Below are positions 8,756 through 17,363 of a DNA stretch of 64,000 nucleotides, piece after piece. The notes beneath the pieces were generated by a model. It saw only the letters and a list, made by a program, of their open reading frames with translations, ran no database searches and was not told the DNA's origin. The stretch is from Rhodococcus sp. PAMC28707 (GTDB lineage Bacteria > Actinomycetota > Actinomycetes > Mycobacteriales > Mycobacteriaceae). The stretch is taken from contig NZ_CP039253.1 in assembly GCF_004795915.1 (NCBI RefSeq), forward strand, positions 1,860,001 through 1,924,000, read 5' to 3'. A program made the translations under genes and the position numbers. Numbering within the stretch: the first letter of the stretch is position 1; each line of letters begins with the position of its first letter.

Positions 8756-9202
8756 TCAGAAAACCCACCCGCGAAGCGCGACGAAACGAAGCGCCCCGGT
8801 AGCGGCACTCACAGCGATGACCGCGACGACCTGCACGATCCACGACGAGCCGGGAAAAACAATGTGGACTACGGCCAGGGCTGCGGTGCCGAGAGCCAGA
8901 CCGGCGAGAGCAAGTCCACCGGCCTCCCACTGGGTCTGCAACCAGCCGACCCGCTGCGTCGCGTGAAAGGTATGTCGTCGATGGAGTTCGTTGGCCAGAA
9001 CTGTGCTTGCCGCGATTCCGGCAATATTTGCGACGAAGGTACCCAGAAAGGCCAATCCGAGGAACAGTCCGATGTAGACGATGTTGCTGGACACACCCAC
9101 GAAGACGAATCTGACGAATTGTGCCGGGGCCGACTCACCCATGAAACGTGCCCTGATCTCTGTGGCACATGTTCTCGGCTGCGTGTCCAGCGTGCTGCTC
9201 AC
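8756..9202 (-). CDS. GtrA family membrane protein
   Basis: This protein of about 148 residues has four hydrophobic helices and the GtrA-type opening QFVRFVFVGVSSNIVYIGLF. The N-terminal half ends in LANELHRRHTF, matching the usual N-x-x-W/H-TF segment. GtrA proteins are thought to help move or modify polyprenyl-linked sugars for cell-wall polysaccharides such as arabinogalactan. The start is placed at GTG 9202 because GGAG lies 8 nt upstream; a start 19 codons earlier (9259) is open but has no such site. The gene stands between the DUF2254 gene and a small membrane peptide gene on the same strand. Confidence 0.85.
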   Translation of the reverse strand: MSSTLDTQPRTCATEIRARFMGESAPAQFVRFVFVGVSSNIVYIGLFLGLAFLGTFVANIAGIAASTVLANELHRRHTFHATQRVGWLQTQWEAGGLALAGLALGTAALAVVHIVFPGSSWIVQVVAVIAVSAATGALRFVALRGWVF

Positions 9203-9312
9203 GTCATCGTCTCCAGTTTCGGCGTTCTGGACCCAATACGGTCCTGCCCGCTGCAACAACGGTCACCCAACATTCGAGGCCTAACTATGACCCAAGTCAC
9301 CGCACTGCCCGA

Positions 9313-9480
9313 CTAGGACGAAGTATCGCTCTTTTTCTTGTTGCGCGAGCGACGATCGAGATCGAAGTTCATCAGGTCCGGCTTGATCGATGCCACGAAC
9401 AACATGACACAACCGAAAACCACGAGAACGATCGTCAGAACGATGACGACGATCCCTATGAACGCACCGATGCTTTCCAT
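9313..9480 (-). CDS. 55-residue single-pass membrane peptide
   Basis: Reading the minus strand from ATG 9480 to TAG 9313 gives 55 residues. There is a short N-terminus (MESIGAF), one very hydrophobic helix (about residues 8-30, IGIVVIVLTIVLVVFGCVML and on) and a basic cytoplasmic-type tail (DLDRRSRNKKKSDTSS). A GGGAGG-type ribosome site sits about 8 nt upstream. The clean site, the membrane-anchor layout and the agreement of codon use with its neighbours support a real small gene. It lies 110 bp upstream of gtrA on the same strand. Function is unknown. Confidence 0.65.
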   Translation of the reverse strand: MESIGAFIGIVVIVLTIVLVVFGCVMLFVASIKPDLMNFDLDRRSRNKKKSDTSS

Positions 9481-9581
9481 AACTGCCCTACCTCCCGTGT
9501 TGCCCCTTACCGTACTGGGCGTACTCGGCGTCGGTCGAATCCACCCCGTACCGAGTACTGGAAGTTGTACTGTCCGAAGCC

Positions 9582-10409
9582 ATGATCACATCGACCGAAC
9601 ATCAACCAAGACGCTTCGAGGGAAAGGTTGCCTTCATTACCGGTGCCGCCCGCGGCCAGGGAAGGGCCGAAGCAATAAGGCTCGCATCGGAGGGTGCCGA
9701 CATCATTGCGGTGGACATCTGTGGCGAGTTCGAGTCGACATTCTACGACGGGTCCACAGCGGAGAACCTGCAGGAAACGGTGGCTGCAGTCGAAGCACTC
9801 GATCGCCGGATCGTCGCCACCCAAGCCGACACCCGAGACTTCGCAGCTTTGTCGGCTGCGTTGAACGACGGGGTCGAGCAGCTCGGCAGGCTCGACGTCG
9901 TCATCGCCAACGCCGGAATCTGTGCGGCGGGGATGTCGTGGGAAATTACCCCAGAGCAATGGAAAGAGACTATCGACGTCAATCTCACCGGCACCTTCTT
10001 CACAGCGAAGGCTGCGATTCCGATCTTGCTCGATCAGGGGACGGGCGGATCGATCGTCATGACCAGCTCGGTCGCAGGATTGAAGGGCCTGCCCTTTCTC
10101 GCGCACTACACAGCGAGCAAGCACGGCATCGTCGGCCTGTGTCGGACGATGGCCAACGAGCTCGGACAGTTCGGTATCCGTGTCAACACTATTCATCCGC
10201 ACGGCGTCGCGACCGGCATGCAACCCGGCGACATGATGGCGCTGATCGAGAAGTACCCCTCACTCGGACCGATTTTCATGGGTTCGTTGCCCGACCCGAT
10301 CAGCGAACCGGAGGACATCGCGGCCGCCGTTGCGTGGCTCGCCTCGGACGAAGCGCGGCACGTCACCGGCATTCAGTTGCCGTTGGATCTCGGAGTGCTT
10401 ACTCGCTGA
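9582..10409 (+). CDS. Mycofactocin-coupled SDR family oxidoreductase
   Basis: This 275-residue short-chain dehydrogenase has TGAARGQGR as the cofactor loop (around residues 21-29). It has the unusually long insertion after IIAVDIC (around residues 45-65) that marks the mycofactocin-coupled SDR group (TIGR03971-like, related to carveol dehydrogenase). Further motifs are NAGI, SSVAG and HYTASKHG with the catalytic Tyr/Lys. Family members keep a non-exchanging nicotinamide that is re-oxidised by the peptide cofactor mycofactocin. The substrate is unknown but is often an alcohol or terpene. No mft gene is in the window. A strong terminator hairpin follows 52 bp after the stop. Confidence 0.85.
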   Translation: MITSTEHQPRRFEGKVAFITGAARGQGRAEAIRLASEGADIIAVDICGEFESTFYDGSTAENLQETVAAVEALDRRIVATQADTRDFAALSAALNDGVEQLGRLDVVIANAGICAAGMSWEITPEQWKETIDVNLTGTFFTAKAAIPILLDQGTGGSIVMTSSVAGLKGLPFLAHYTASKHGIVGLCRTMANELGQFGIRVNTIHPHGVATGMQPGDMMALIEKYPSLGPIFMGSLPDPISEPEDIAAAVAWLASDEARHVTGIQLPLDLGVLTR

Positions 10410-10461
10410 GGCGGGCTGACGTACCTCGAAATCCATTCCCATGTATGTGATGGGAGGGGCC

Positions 10462-10493
10462 TCTTTCCCCCCGCGTTAGTGCGGGGGGAAAGA
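10462..10493. terminator. Perfect 13-bp terminator hairpin after the mycofactocin-type SDR
   Basis: Arms 10462-10474 (tctttccccccgc) and 10481-10493 pair perfectly around a 6-nt loop. A G/C-rich core flanked by A/T at the base would give a U-rich or A-rich tail on either strand, as in a classical bidirectional intrinsic terminator. Confidence 0.85.
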
Positions 10494-10592
10494 TGAACCG
10501 TGCTCCCGTTCGACCTGAATGTCCGGATCCGGCACTGTCGACGACTGTCGCCATGTGGTCGACGCGAACAAGGACAGAATAGGGTCGACACG

Positions 10593-10787
10593 ATGGCGCA
10601 GAGCTTCGGGAGATACAGCCACCATTACGAACGGGAGCGCCCGAGGGACGCTCGGTGCATAGTGTGCGGGGCGGGCGAAGATTCACACGACAAGCGAATC
10701 GAAACGACGGACCGAGTAGTCGAGGCCGAGGTCGCCAAAGTTGCAGACCACACGATCGAAGCCGACTTGTCGGACTCGATTCGATAG
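10593..10787 (+). CDS. Possible small protein with a CxxC pair
   Basis: ATG 10593 to the stop at 10787 gives 64 residues. The product is charged, starts MAQSFGRYSHHYERERPRD and contains CIVC in the middle and an acidic C-terminus. An aatagg sequence about 8 nt upstream could serve as ribosome site. It lies between a terminator and the end of maltokinase, on the opposite strand to the latter. Nothing else supports it, and it may be chance coding. No family recognised. Confidence 0.3.
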   Translation: MAQSFGRYSHHYERERPRDARCIVCGAGEDSHDKRIETTDRVVEAEVAKVADHTIEADLSDSIR

Positions 10788-10805
10788 CGGTGGAGACGAA
10801 AGCGG

Positions 10806-12215
10806 CTAGGACCCGGCCCGAGCCGGTGCGTAGCGCCTGATCGCACGCATCGGCAGTTCCAGCCAGGCGGGCCGATTACGTGCTTCGTACACTGCCTCGT
10901 AGACAGCCTTGTCCAGCTCGTAAGCGCTGAGCAACGCTGATTCCTCGCGTGGGTCCGACCCGGTGACCGATGCATAACCGTCGCAGAACGATGCCGAGTT
11001 TCTTCTCGCCCACTCCGAGGCCCTGGCGTAGGTCGCCTCGGTCACGTCCGGATCGTCCAGCAGCAGATGATGAGCCGCATAGTCGAACGATCTCAACATT
11101 CCGGCGACATCGCGAAGCGCACTGTCTCGCTGTCTACGCTCCTCCAGTGGCTTTGCAGGCTCACCCTCGAAGTCGATGAGTAACCAACCGGCCGCGGTGC
11201 GTAGGACTTGGCCGAGATGCAGGTCGCCGTGGATACGCTGCACGGTTACCGTGCCCGCTGCCTCGGCGCCTTCGATGAGCCCACGAGCAGCTGGAAGATG
11301 ATCGGCCAGCTCCGGAATCACTTCCGCTGCAGCTTCGACCCGAGCGAGGATCTCCTCGACGGCCGTCGAGGAGCCCGCGCGCTCGGCCGTGCCCAACTCC
11401 CTCGCCAGATCCGCGTGCACGTGGGCGACTGCAGCACCCAGGTCGTATGCCTCACCGGCGAAATCGGAATCCAGCTCTGCTACCTTCCGGTCGCTGGCCA
11501 GCAGGTCACGGACACTGGCCAGGGCGGTGGTCCACCCCTCTGCAGCGTCGGCCACGAAGTCCTGCGCCATGCCGAGCATCGAAAGTTCACCATCGGCCTC
11601 GGTCTCGATCCAGGCCCGCAGCGGAGCGACGAATCGGCATCCGGTGGCCGCCAACGCGCGATGAAGTTCGATGTCCGGATTGATGCCCGGGGAGACCTGC
11701 CGAAACAGCTTGAGCAGCAGCACTTCACCTAGCACCACTGAAGTATTCGACTGTTCCGCGCCCAACACCCGACCGAGCATCCCGGTCTCGACCGAGTCAC
11801 CCGGCACGTTTCGGAACTCCAGGGAGCCGATCGGCTGGGCCGCCGACAAGGCGTCGGAATACAGCGCAATGATTTCCGGATCACGCAAACCGTCGTACAC
11901 GAATTCACCCTCGCGCACCGGCAACTGCCAGGGAGCCAGATCCTTCAGTACCGCGCTCTCGACCACAGTGCGGCGAAAGCCGAGCGGTACCTGGTAGCGC
12001 TGGACGCGGCCCCCTTCGGTCACGGGTGCATCCAGTCCGACGTCGACCAGGATGTGCTCTGCCTCCACCCCTGGACGCGAGCCCAGAGAGACCCGCGAGA
12101 TGACGATGAGGGAGACGATCCGAGAACCCTTCGCGGCGTACCAGCGTTGCTTCGGAAGCCATGCCCGAAGTGCAGCTTCCAACTCTTCCGTGCTGATGTG
12201 CGTCGAATCGGTCAT
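10806..12215 (-). CDS. mak: Maltokinase
   Basis: This protein of about 469 residues has the maltokinase layout. An N-terminal cap begins with LRAWLPKQRWYAAKG. The C-terminal lobe is kinase-like, with the catalytic-loop motif HGDLHLGQVL and the metal-binding DFEGEP. Maltokinase makes maltose 1-phosphate with ATP for the GlgE alpha-glucan pathway, working with trehalose synthase TreS. Here no treS, glgE or glgB is adjacent, which is unusual because mak normally follows or is fused to treS. ATG 12215 is chosen by homology; GTG or ATG codons up to 12239 are also open and the GGAGG there is badly spaced for all of them. Confidence 0.87.
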   Translation of the reverse strand: MTDSTHISTEELEAALRAWLPKQRWYAAKGSRIVSLIVISRVSLGSRPGVEAEHILVDVGLDAPVTEGGRVQRYQVPLGFRRTVVESAVLKDLAPWQLPVREGEFVYDGLRDPEIIALYSDALSAAQPIGSLEFRNVPGDSVETGMLGRVLGAEQSNTSVVLGEVLLLKLFRQVSPGINPDIELHRALAATGCRFVAPLRAWIETEADGELSMLGMAQDFVADAAEGWTTALASVRDLLASDRKVAELDSDFAGEAYDLGAAVAHVHADLARELGTAERAGSSTAVEEILARVEAAAEVIPELADHLPAARGLIEGAEAAGTVTVQRIHGDLHLGQVLRTAAGWLLIDFEGEPAKPLEERRQRDSALRDVAGMLRSFDYAAHHLLLDDPDVTEATYARASEWARRNSASFCDGYASVTGSDPREESALLSAYELDKAVYEAVYEARNRPAWLELPMRAIRRYAPARAGS

Positions 12216-12442
12216 AGATGAGTTCACTGGCCTCCGCATTCGCTCGGTCTACTTTCTCACTCTAACGATGGATCCGCCGGTATGCGCGAGCTGAGCCGAG
12301 CGCAGTGTGGTCGAATCTTTCGAATAGGGCTACCCGATCCCCCTGATCTCACACACCTGATGCACTGGATCGTTTTTCTTTCGTCGCGCGAAAGTTATCC
12401 GAGCCTGGCGACTGTCGATCGTTCGACTCGTAGAGTGGGTCC

Positions 12443-13225
12443 ATGTCCGCTCCACATCCTGCAAGCTTCGCCCCCATTCCCCACATCGACGTCCATCGCG
12501 CCGGTGATCGCACGAAAACCCGTGTGGCGTGGCTGAATTCGAAGCATTCCTTCTCCTTCGGGCAGCATTACGACCCGGACAATACCCATCACGGACTACT
12601 GCTCGTCAACAACGACGACACCGTCTCTGCCGGAGAAGGATTCGAAACCCACCCACATCGCGACATGGAAATCGTGACGTGGGTGGTGCAGGGCTCGCTC
12701 GTACATCAGGATTCGATAGGCCACTCCGGAGTCATCTATCCCGGCCTCGCACAACGCATGAGCGCAGGCAAAGGGATCATGCATTCGGAAAAGAACGACT
12801 CCTGGCGGCTGACCGGCGAACAGCACCACGAGCCCGTTCGATTCGTTCAGATGTGGATTATGCCGGATACCCCCGGCATCACACCCGGATACGAACAACT
12901 CGAGATCGACGGCGAATTACTGCGCGGCGGACTGATTCCCGTGGCATCCGGCATGAAGAAGCATCACGGGCAGTCCGCGATCGGCATATCCCAGAAGTCG
13001 GCTGCCATGCATGCAGCACGGTTACAGCCCGGGCGACCGATCACGATCCCCGAAGCGCCGTTTCTTCATGTTTTCGTCGTCGCCGGGACAGTCCAGATGG
13101 AAGGCGTCGGTGAATTGTACGAGGGGGACGCCGTACGCCTGAGTTCCTCTGGTGGCCAACGGATCGAAGCAACCGCACCTGCCGAGATACTGGTGTGGGA
13201 GATGCACAAACGCCTGGGTGGATGA
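12443..13225 (+). CDS. Pirin family bicupin protein
   Basis: This 260-residue protein has two cupin domains. The N-terminal cupin shows the pirin metal-site signatures HPHRDMEIVTW (around residue 72) and HSEKND (around residue 114). The second cupin is more degenerate. Length and layout match YhaK/YhhW-type pirins, some of which have quercetinase-like dioxygenase activity or act as redox sensors. It is cytoplasmic. The gene is divergent from mak across about 200 bp and starts at ATG 12443; no strong ribosome site is visible. The specific role is unknown. Confidence 0.9.
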   Translation: MSAPHPASFAPIPHIDVHRAGDRTKTRVAWLNSKHSFSFGQHYDPDNTHHGLLLVNNDDTVSAGEGFETHPHRDMEIVTWVVQGSLVHQDSIGHSGVIYPGLAQRMSAGKGIMHSEKNDSWRLTGEQHHEPVRFVQMWIMPDTPGITPGYEQLEIDGELLRGGLIPVASGMKKHHGQSAIGISQKSAAMHAARLQPGRPITIPEAPFLHVFVVAGTVQMEGVGELYEGDAVRLSSSGGQRIEATAPAEILVWEMHKRLGG

Positions 13226-13337
13226 GCAACGCAGTCGATGACAGGTTGATCACGGCCTCCGAATAGTCGAATGCCTGGCCAGGCAAGGCGCTTAAACTCT
13301 CCAGCACGCACGCTCGTACGCATCGGAGGTCTCCGCC

Positions 13338-13931
13338 GTGTCAGACCAACCGCCACCTGAGAATCCATCCGAGAACCCACCCCCACCACTGGATCCACCC
13401 CCGGGGCGCTACCCAGCAGGTAACTACCCACCGGGTAATTACCCACCACAAGGCAATTACCCACCACAAGGCGGCTACCCACCACAAGGTGGCTATGCGC
13501 AGCAAGGTGGCTATGCGCAGCAAGGTGGCTACCCACAGCCTCCAACGCCGCCGCAGAATACCGCCGGCATCGTGGCGATCGTGCTCGCGATCCTCGGCAT
13601 CGTGCTCTGCTGGACGATCCTAGGTGGCATCATCTTCGGATTGCTGGCTGTGGTTCTCGGATTCATCGGTCGTTCGAAATCCAAAAAGGGCACCGCAACC
13701 AACGGGGTCGTCTCCCTCGTCGCGATAATTCTCGGTCTGGTCGCGGTTGCGCTGTCGATCGTCCTGCTCGTCGTCGGTATCGGACTGTTCAACAGCAGCG
13801 GAGGCAACGACTTCGCCGACTGCATCAGCCATGCCGGCAACAACCAGCGTGAGCAGCAGCGATGCGCCGACAAGTGGCAGCAGAACATCGAGGACAGGTT
13901 CGACGTCACTGTCCCCAACCAACCCAACTGA
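13338..13931 (+). CDS. DUF4190 membrane protein with a Gly/Tyr/Pro/Gln repeat tail
   Basis: This is a 197-residue protein. Residues 1 to about 75 are low-complexity and cytoplasmic, with tandem six-residue units such as GNYPPQ, GGYPPQ and GGYAQQ (about seven copies, 18 bp each). A DUF4190 domain follows with two long hydrophobic helices around a GRSKSKKG loop. A short extracytoplasmic tail follows with two cysteines (FADCISHAG and QRCADKW) that could form a disulphide. GGAGG lies 8 nt before GTG 13338. Similar proteins are common in actinobacteria and are thought to sit at the envelope. Function is unknown. Confidence 0.85.
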   Translation: MSDQPPPENPSENPPPPLDPPPGRYPAGNYPPGNYPPQGNYPPQGGYPPQGGYAQQGGYAQQGGYPQPPTPPQNTAGIVAIVLAILGIVLCWTILGGIIFGLLAVVLGFIGRSKSKKGTATNGVVSLVAIILGLVAVALSIVLLVVGIGLFNSSGGNDFADCISHAGNNQREQQRCADKWQQNIEDRFDVTVPNQPN

Positions 13932-13937
13932 CAACTA

Positions 13938-13974
13938 CGAATGCGTGACTGCGTCAGCCGTTGTCACGCATTCG
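13938..13974. terminator. Terminator hairpin after the DUF4190 gene
   Basis: Arms 13938-13949 (cgaatgcgtgac) and 13963-13974 pair perfectly over 12 bp with a 13-nt loop. The hairpin begins 7 bp after the stop and lies between convergent genes. Confidence 0.75.
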
Positions 13975-14066
13975 CACTGGCCGGCGGAGTGAGCCTCGCC
14001 GGACTCTTCGCTCGTCACCACGGCGAAGAGCGGTGATGGACACATCGGAGCCGTCGATCTGGGGGT

Positions 14067-15164
14067 TCAATCACCCGTGCGACTGGCGCGCACCGGTGGA
14101 TACGCAACTACCGGGTCAGCGACGACAACTTGGTTGCCGCCGAGGCGTTTGGCCTCGTACATTGCCCCATCCGCTTGCCGAAGCAGATCCGTCACGGTGG
14201 ACACTCCGTCGCCGTCGACAGAAGCAGAATGTGCGACGCCGACGCTGACCGTCAGTGGGCAGATATCCTGCAGCGAGTGCAAGCGAGTGCGCATCCATTC
14301 GGCGACCGAGATTGCTTGTTCGGCGCACACCGTCGTCACGATCGCGAACTCCTCGCCGCCGGTCCTCGCGACGAGCACTTCGTCGACACGGATTCTGCGT
14401 GCGATCAGGGTGAGCGCCAGGTCTCCACCTTCGTGTCCGAAGCGGTCATTGATCGATTTGAATCGGTCGACGTCGATGACCAAGACCGACACCTCACACC
14501 GGCCTCGGAGAAAACGCGGTATCGCCTCATCGAGTCCTCGTCTGTTGTGCAGACCGGTCAACGGGTCGAGCATCGCATCGTCTGCGTCGACCCGCAGGTT
14601 GAGCAGTATCGATTGGATAAATACGGGAGTGGTGAACATGACGGGCAGCAACATGATCAGGTGCGACCACGCGAGGCCGTGATCGAGATTCGGTGACGCC
14701 AGGATGAGTACGAACATCCCTGCCACCGTTATCGCAGACCAGAGCAGGTGCGCCAGGAGCAGCTTCGGGCTGTGAAATACCTGTACGTACAACCCTGTCG
14801 CGGCGAGAAGCACACATACCGGGAACGACATCTGTATCGACCCGTAGGACAGCAGGGCCACGGTAGTGCCGAGATCGGCGTAGATGACGAACAGTGTGCT
14901 CGCCCGCTCGCTGGGCCACGGACCGCGCATCCACAGCGCACCGACCGCGAACGACGAGAAGGCAGCGGACACGAGGACGACCCTGCCTACCGTCGAACTC
15001 GGCGGAGACGCCGTCAGAAAACTTGTGAACCCAGCGAGCCCGAAGAAGATGCAGTTGAAACCGACTCCGATGCGGTATGCCTTCAAGACACCTCGCGCCT
15101 CGAAATACTTCCTCATCCGCATGTAGTTGCAGGGCTGAGCCCACCATCTGCGCAGAAATGTCAC
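14067..15164 (-). CDS. Membrane-bound diguanylate cyclase (GGDEF)
   Basis: This protein is about 365 residues long. A short cytoplasmic N-terminus with LRRWWAQP is followed by about six transmembrane helices (around residues 35-200). A GGDEF domain follows, with LDPLTGLHNRRGLDEAIPR, VLVIDVDRFKSINDRFGH and the active-site TGGEEF. It should make c-di-GMP. The RxxD inhibitory site is missing (VDEV sits in its place), so product inhibition through it is unlikely. The start is assigned to GTG 15164 because GGAGGG lies 9 nt upstream and the preceding residues match other actinobacterial GGDEF proteins. The first ATG codon (15122) would cut off part of that N-terminus. Confidence 0.9.
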   Translation of the reverse strand: MTFLRRWWAQPCNYMRMRKYFEARGVLKAYRIGVGFNCIFFGLAGFTSFLTASPPSSTVGRVVLVSAAFSSFAVGALWMRGPWPSERASTLFVIYADLGTTVALLSYGSIQMSFPVCVLLAATGLYVQVFHSPKLLLAHLLWSAITVAGMFVLILASPNLDHGLAWSHLIMLLPVMFTTPVFIQSILLNLRVDADDAMLDPLTGLHNRRGLDEAIPRFLRGRCEVSVLVIDVDRFKSINDRFGHEGGDLALTLIARRIRVDEVLVARTGGEEFAIVTTVCAEQAISVAEWMRTRLHSLQDICPLTVSVGVAHSASVDGDGVSTVTDLLRQADGAMYEAKRLGGNQVVVADPVVAYPPVRASRTGD

Positions 15165-15366
15165 GGTGCTGTGCCCTCCACGCCGTTGCCGACCCCGTAA
15201 TCCCCCGGCAATTGACGAAAACAAGTACGTTCCGCGATCAGACTTCGCGGTGGTTTTCGATATCGTACCCATTCCCGCTGGTCTCGACAGGCTTTGGAGA
15301 TTCCGGTTCGGCTTCGGATCTCGGCTCGGTCTCGGGTATCGGCCGATTCCTCGCAAGAGTGTAAAG

Positions 15367-17334
15367 ATGGATCACATGACTGCTGTTGTTAATTCCGGAA
15401 TCGACCTCAGCTACGCAGACCCTGACACGCGCCCGCAGGACGACCTGTTCGTGCATGTCAACGGCAAGTGGCTCGACGACTACGCCATACCAGCCGATCG
15501 TGCGGTCGACGGCGCATTCAGAACTCTTTACGACAAGGCCGAAGAAGACGTGCGGGCGATCATCCAGGAGTCCGCGGCCTCGAATTCACCTGTGGGCACC
15601 GACGCACAAAAGATCGGCGACCTCTACTCGAGCTTCCTCGATGCCGATGCCGTCGAAGAAGCCGGACTCACCCCGATCTCCGAGGAACTCGCCGCCGTCG
15701 CCGACGCGACCGACCTCGTGACACTGGCCGGTGTGCTCGGGGGTCTGCAACGCACCGGCATCGGCGGGGCCATCGGCCACTACGTCGACACCGACGCCAA
15801 AGACTCCGCGCGCTACCTCGTGCACTTCTCCCAGTCGGGAATCGGCCTGCCGGACGAGTCGTACTACCGCGAGGACAACTACGCCGAGATTCGCAGCGCC
15901 TACGTGGCGCACATCTCGAAGATGTTCACTCTCGCCGGGGTCGACTACGACGCCGAGCGCGTCTTCGATCTCGAGAAGAAACTCGCTGCAGGACACTGGG
16001 ACGTCGTGGCGCGTCGTGATGCCGAGAAGAGCTACAACCTCGTCGACTTCGACACCCTCGTTCGGAACGACTCCGGATTCGATTGGACCGCATGGATTTC
16101 CGGCCTCGGTGGCACCACCGAGCAGTTCGCTGAAATCGTCGTTCGCCAACCGCCGTTCGTGTCCACCTTCGCCGCACTGTGGGTCTCGGCAGACATCGAA
16201 GACTGGAAGGCATGGCTGACGTGGCGCATCATCCACGGTCGAGCGAATCTACTGTCCGCAGCTCTGGTCGAGGAGAACTTCGCCTTCTACGGAAAGACTC
16301 TCAGCGGCACCGAGGAAAACCGCGAGCGGTGGAAGCGTGGAGTGTCACTCGTGCAGGATCTGCTCGGTGAATCCGTCGGGAAGCTGTACGTCGATCGCCA
16401 TTTTCCTGCGGACGCCAAAGAACGCATGCAGGTTCTCGTGAAGAATCTGCAGGAAGCTTACCGAAGCAACATCTCCGACCTCGAATGGATGAGCCCGCAG
16501 ACTCGGGCGAAAGCACTCGAAAAGCTCGAGAAGTTCACCCCGAAAATCGGCTACCCCGATCGCTGGCGCGACTACTCGGCCGTTTCCATCGATACAGGTG
16601 ACCTCGTCGGAAACTACCGCCGCGGACATGTCGCGGAGTATCAGCGTGAACTCGACAAACTCGGTGGGCCCGTGGACCGCGACGAGTGGTTCATGACTCC
16701 ACAGACGGTCAACGCTTATTACAACCCCGGAATGAACGAAATTGTCTTTCCCGCAGCGATTCTGCAACCACCGTTCTTCGATGCGGCGGCAGACGACGCC
16801 GCAAACTACGGCGGCATCGGTGCCGTCATCGGCCATGAAATCGGCCATGGATTCGACGACCAGGGCGCCAAGTACGACGGCGACGGCAACATGGTCGACT
16901 GGTGGACCGACAACGACCGCACCGAATTCGGCAAGCGCACTGCCGCATTGATCGAGCAATACAACCAGTTCGAGCCCAAGGCGCTACCCGGTCATCGCGT
17001 CAACGGTGAATTCACCATCGGTGAGAACATCGGCGACCTCGGCGGGCTGTCCATCGCCATAGCCGCGTACAAGATCGCGCTCGGTGGCGACCGAGCCCCC
17101 GTACTCGACGGCCTGACCGGCCTACAGCGTGTCTTCTTCGGATGGTCGCAGGTGTGGCGGACCAAGGCGCGCGACGAGGAAGCCCTCCGCCGACTCGCGG
17201 TAGACCCGCACTCACCACCGGAATTTCGCTGCAACGGCGTCGTGCGCAATCTCGACAGTTTTCACCAAGCCTTCGATGTACAGCCTGGAGATGCGCTGTA
17301 CTTGGACCCGGAAGAGCGCGTCAAGATCTGGTAG
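15367..17334 (+). CDS. M13 family zinc metallopeptidase (neprilysin/PepO-like, Zmp1-type)
   Basis: This 655-residue enzyme has the normal length for bacterial M13 peptidases. The N-terminal domain opens with DLFVHVNGKWLDDYAIP. The active site reads VIGHEIGHGFDDQGAKYD (HExxH), and the third zinc ligand lies in ENIGDLGG about 60 residues later. NAYYNPGMNEIVFPAAILQP is also conserved. There is no obvious signal peptide, as in the mycobacterial homologue Zmp1 (Rv0198c), which acts on short peptides. ATG 15367 or 15376 could both be used; no strong ribosome site separates them. The gene is divergent from the diguanylate cyclase. Confidence 0.93.
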   Translation: MDHMTAVVNSGIDLSYADPDTRPQDDLFVHVNGKWLDDYAIPADRAVDGAFRTLYDKAEEDVRAIIQESAASNSPVGTDAQKIGDLYSSFLDADAVEEAGLTPISEELAAVADATDLVTLAGVLGGLQRTGIGGAIGHYVDTDAKDSARYLVHFSQSGIGLPDESYYREDNYAEIRSAYVAHISKMFTLAGVDYDAERVFDLEKKLAAGHWDVVARRDAEKSYNLVDFDTLVRNDSGFDWTAWISGLGGTTEQFAEIVVRQPPFVSTFAALWVSADIEDWKAWLTWRIIHGRANLLSAALVEENFAFYGKTLSGTEENRERWKRGVSLVQDLLGESVGKLYVDRHFPADAKERMQVLVKNLQEAYRSNISDLEWMSPQTRAKALEKLEKFTPKIGYPDRWRDYSAVSIDTGDLVGNYRRGHVAEYQRELDKLGGPVDRDEWFMTPQTVNAYYNPGMNEIVFPAAILQPPFFDAAADDAANYGGIGAVIGHEIGHGFDDQGAKYDGDGNMVDWWTDNDRTEFGKRTAALIEQYNQFEPKALPGHRVNGEFTIGENIGDLGGLSIAIAAYKIALGGDRAPVLDGLTGLQRVFFGWSQVWRTKARDEEALRRLAVDPHSPPEFRCNGVVRNLDSFHQAFDVQPGDALYLDPEERVKIW

Positions 17335-17363
17335 GACGCGTCGCGTAGGAGGGGAGCAAGTAA

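Larger units (their letters stand above)
10410..10805. other. 396-bp interval between the SDR and maltokinase genes
   Basis: This interval holds the hairpin at 10462-10493 and one possible 64-residue reading frame (10593-10787). A 10-bp palindrome ccggatccgg lies near 10521-10530. I see no RNA gene or repeat here. Confidence 0.5.

Noticed and set aside
12378..12394. 6-bp hairpin (ctttcg/cgaaag) in the mak-pirin interval
   Set aside because: Short stem that can arise by chance in this composition; no supporting position or conservation.
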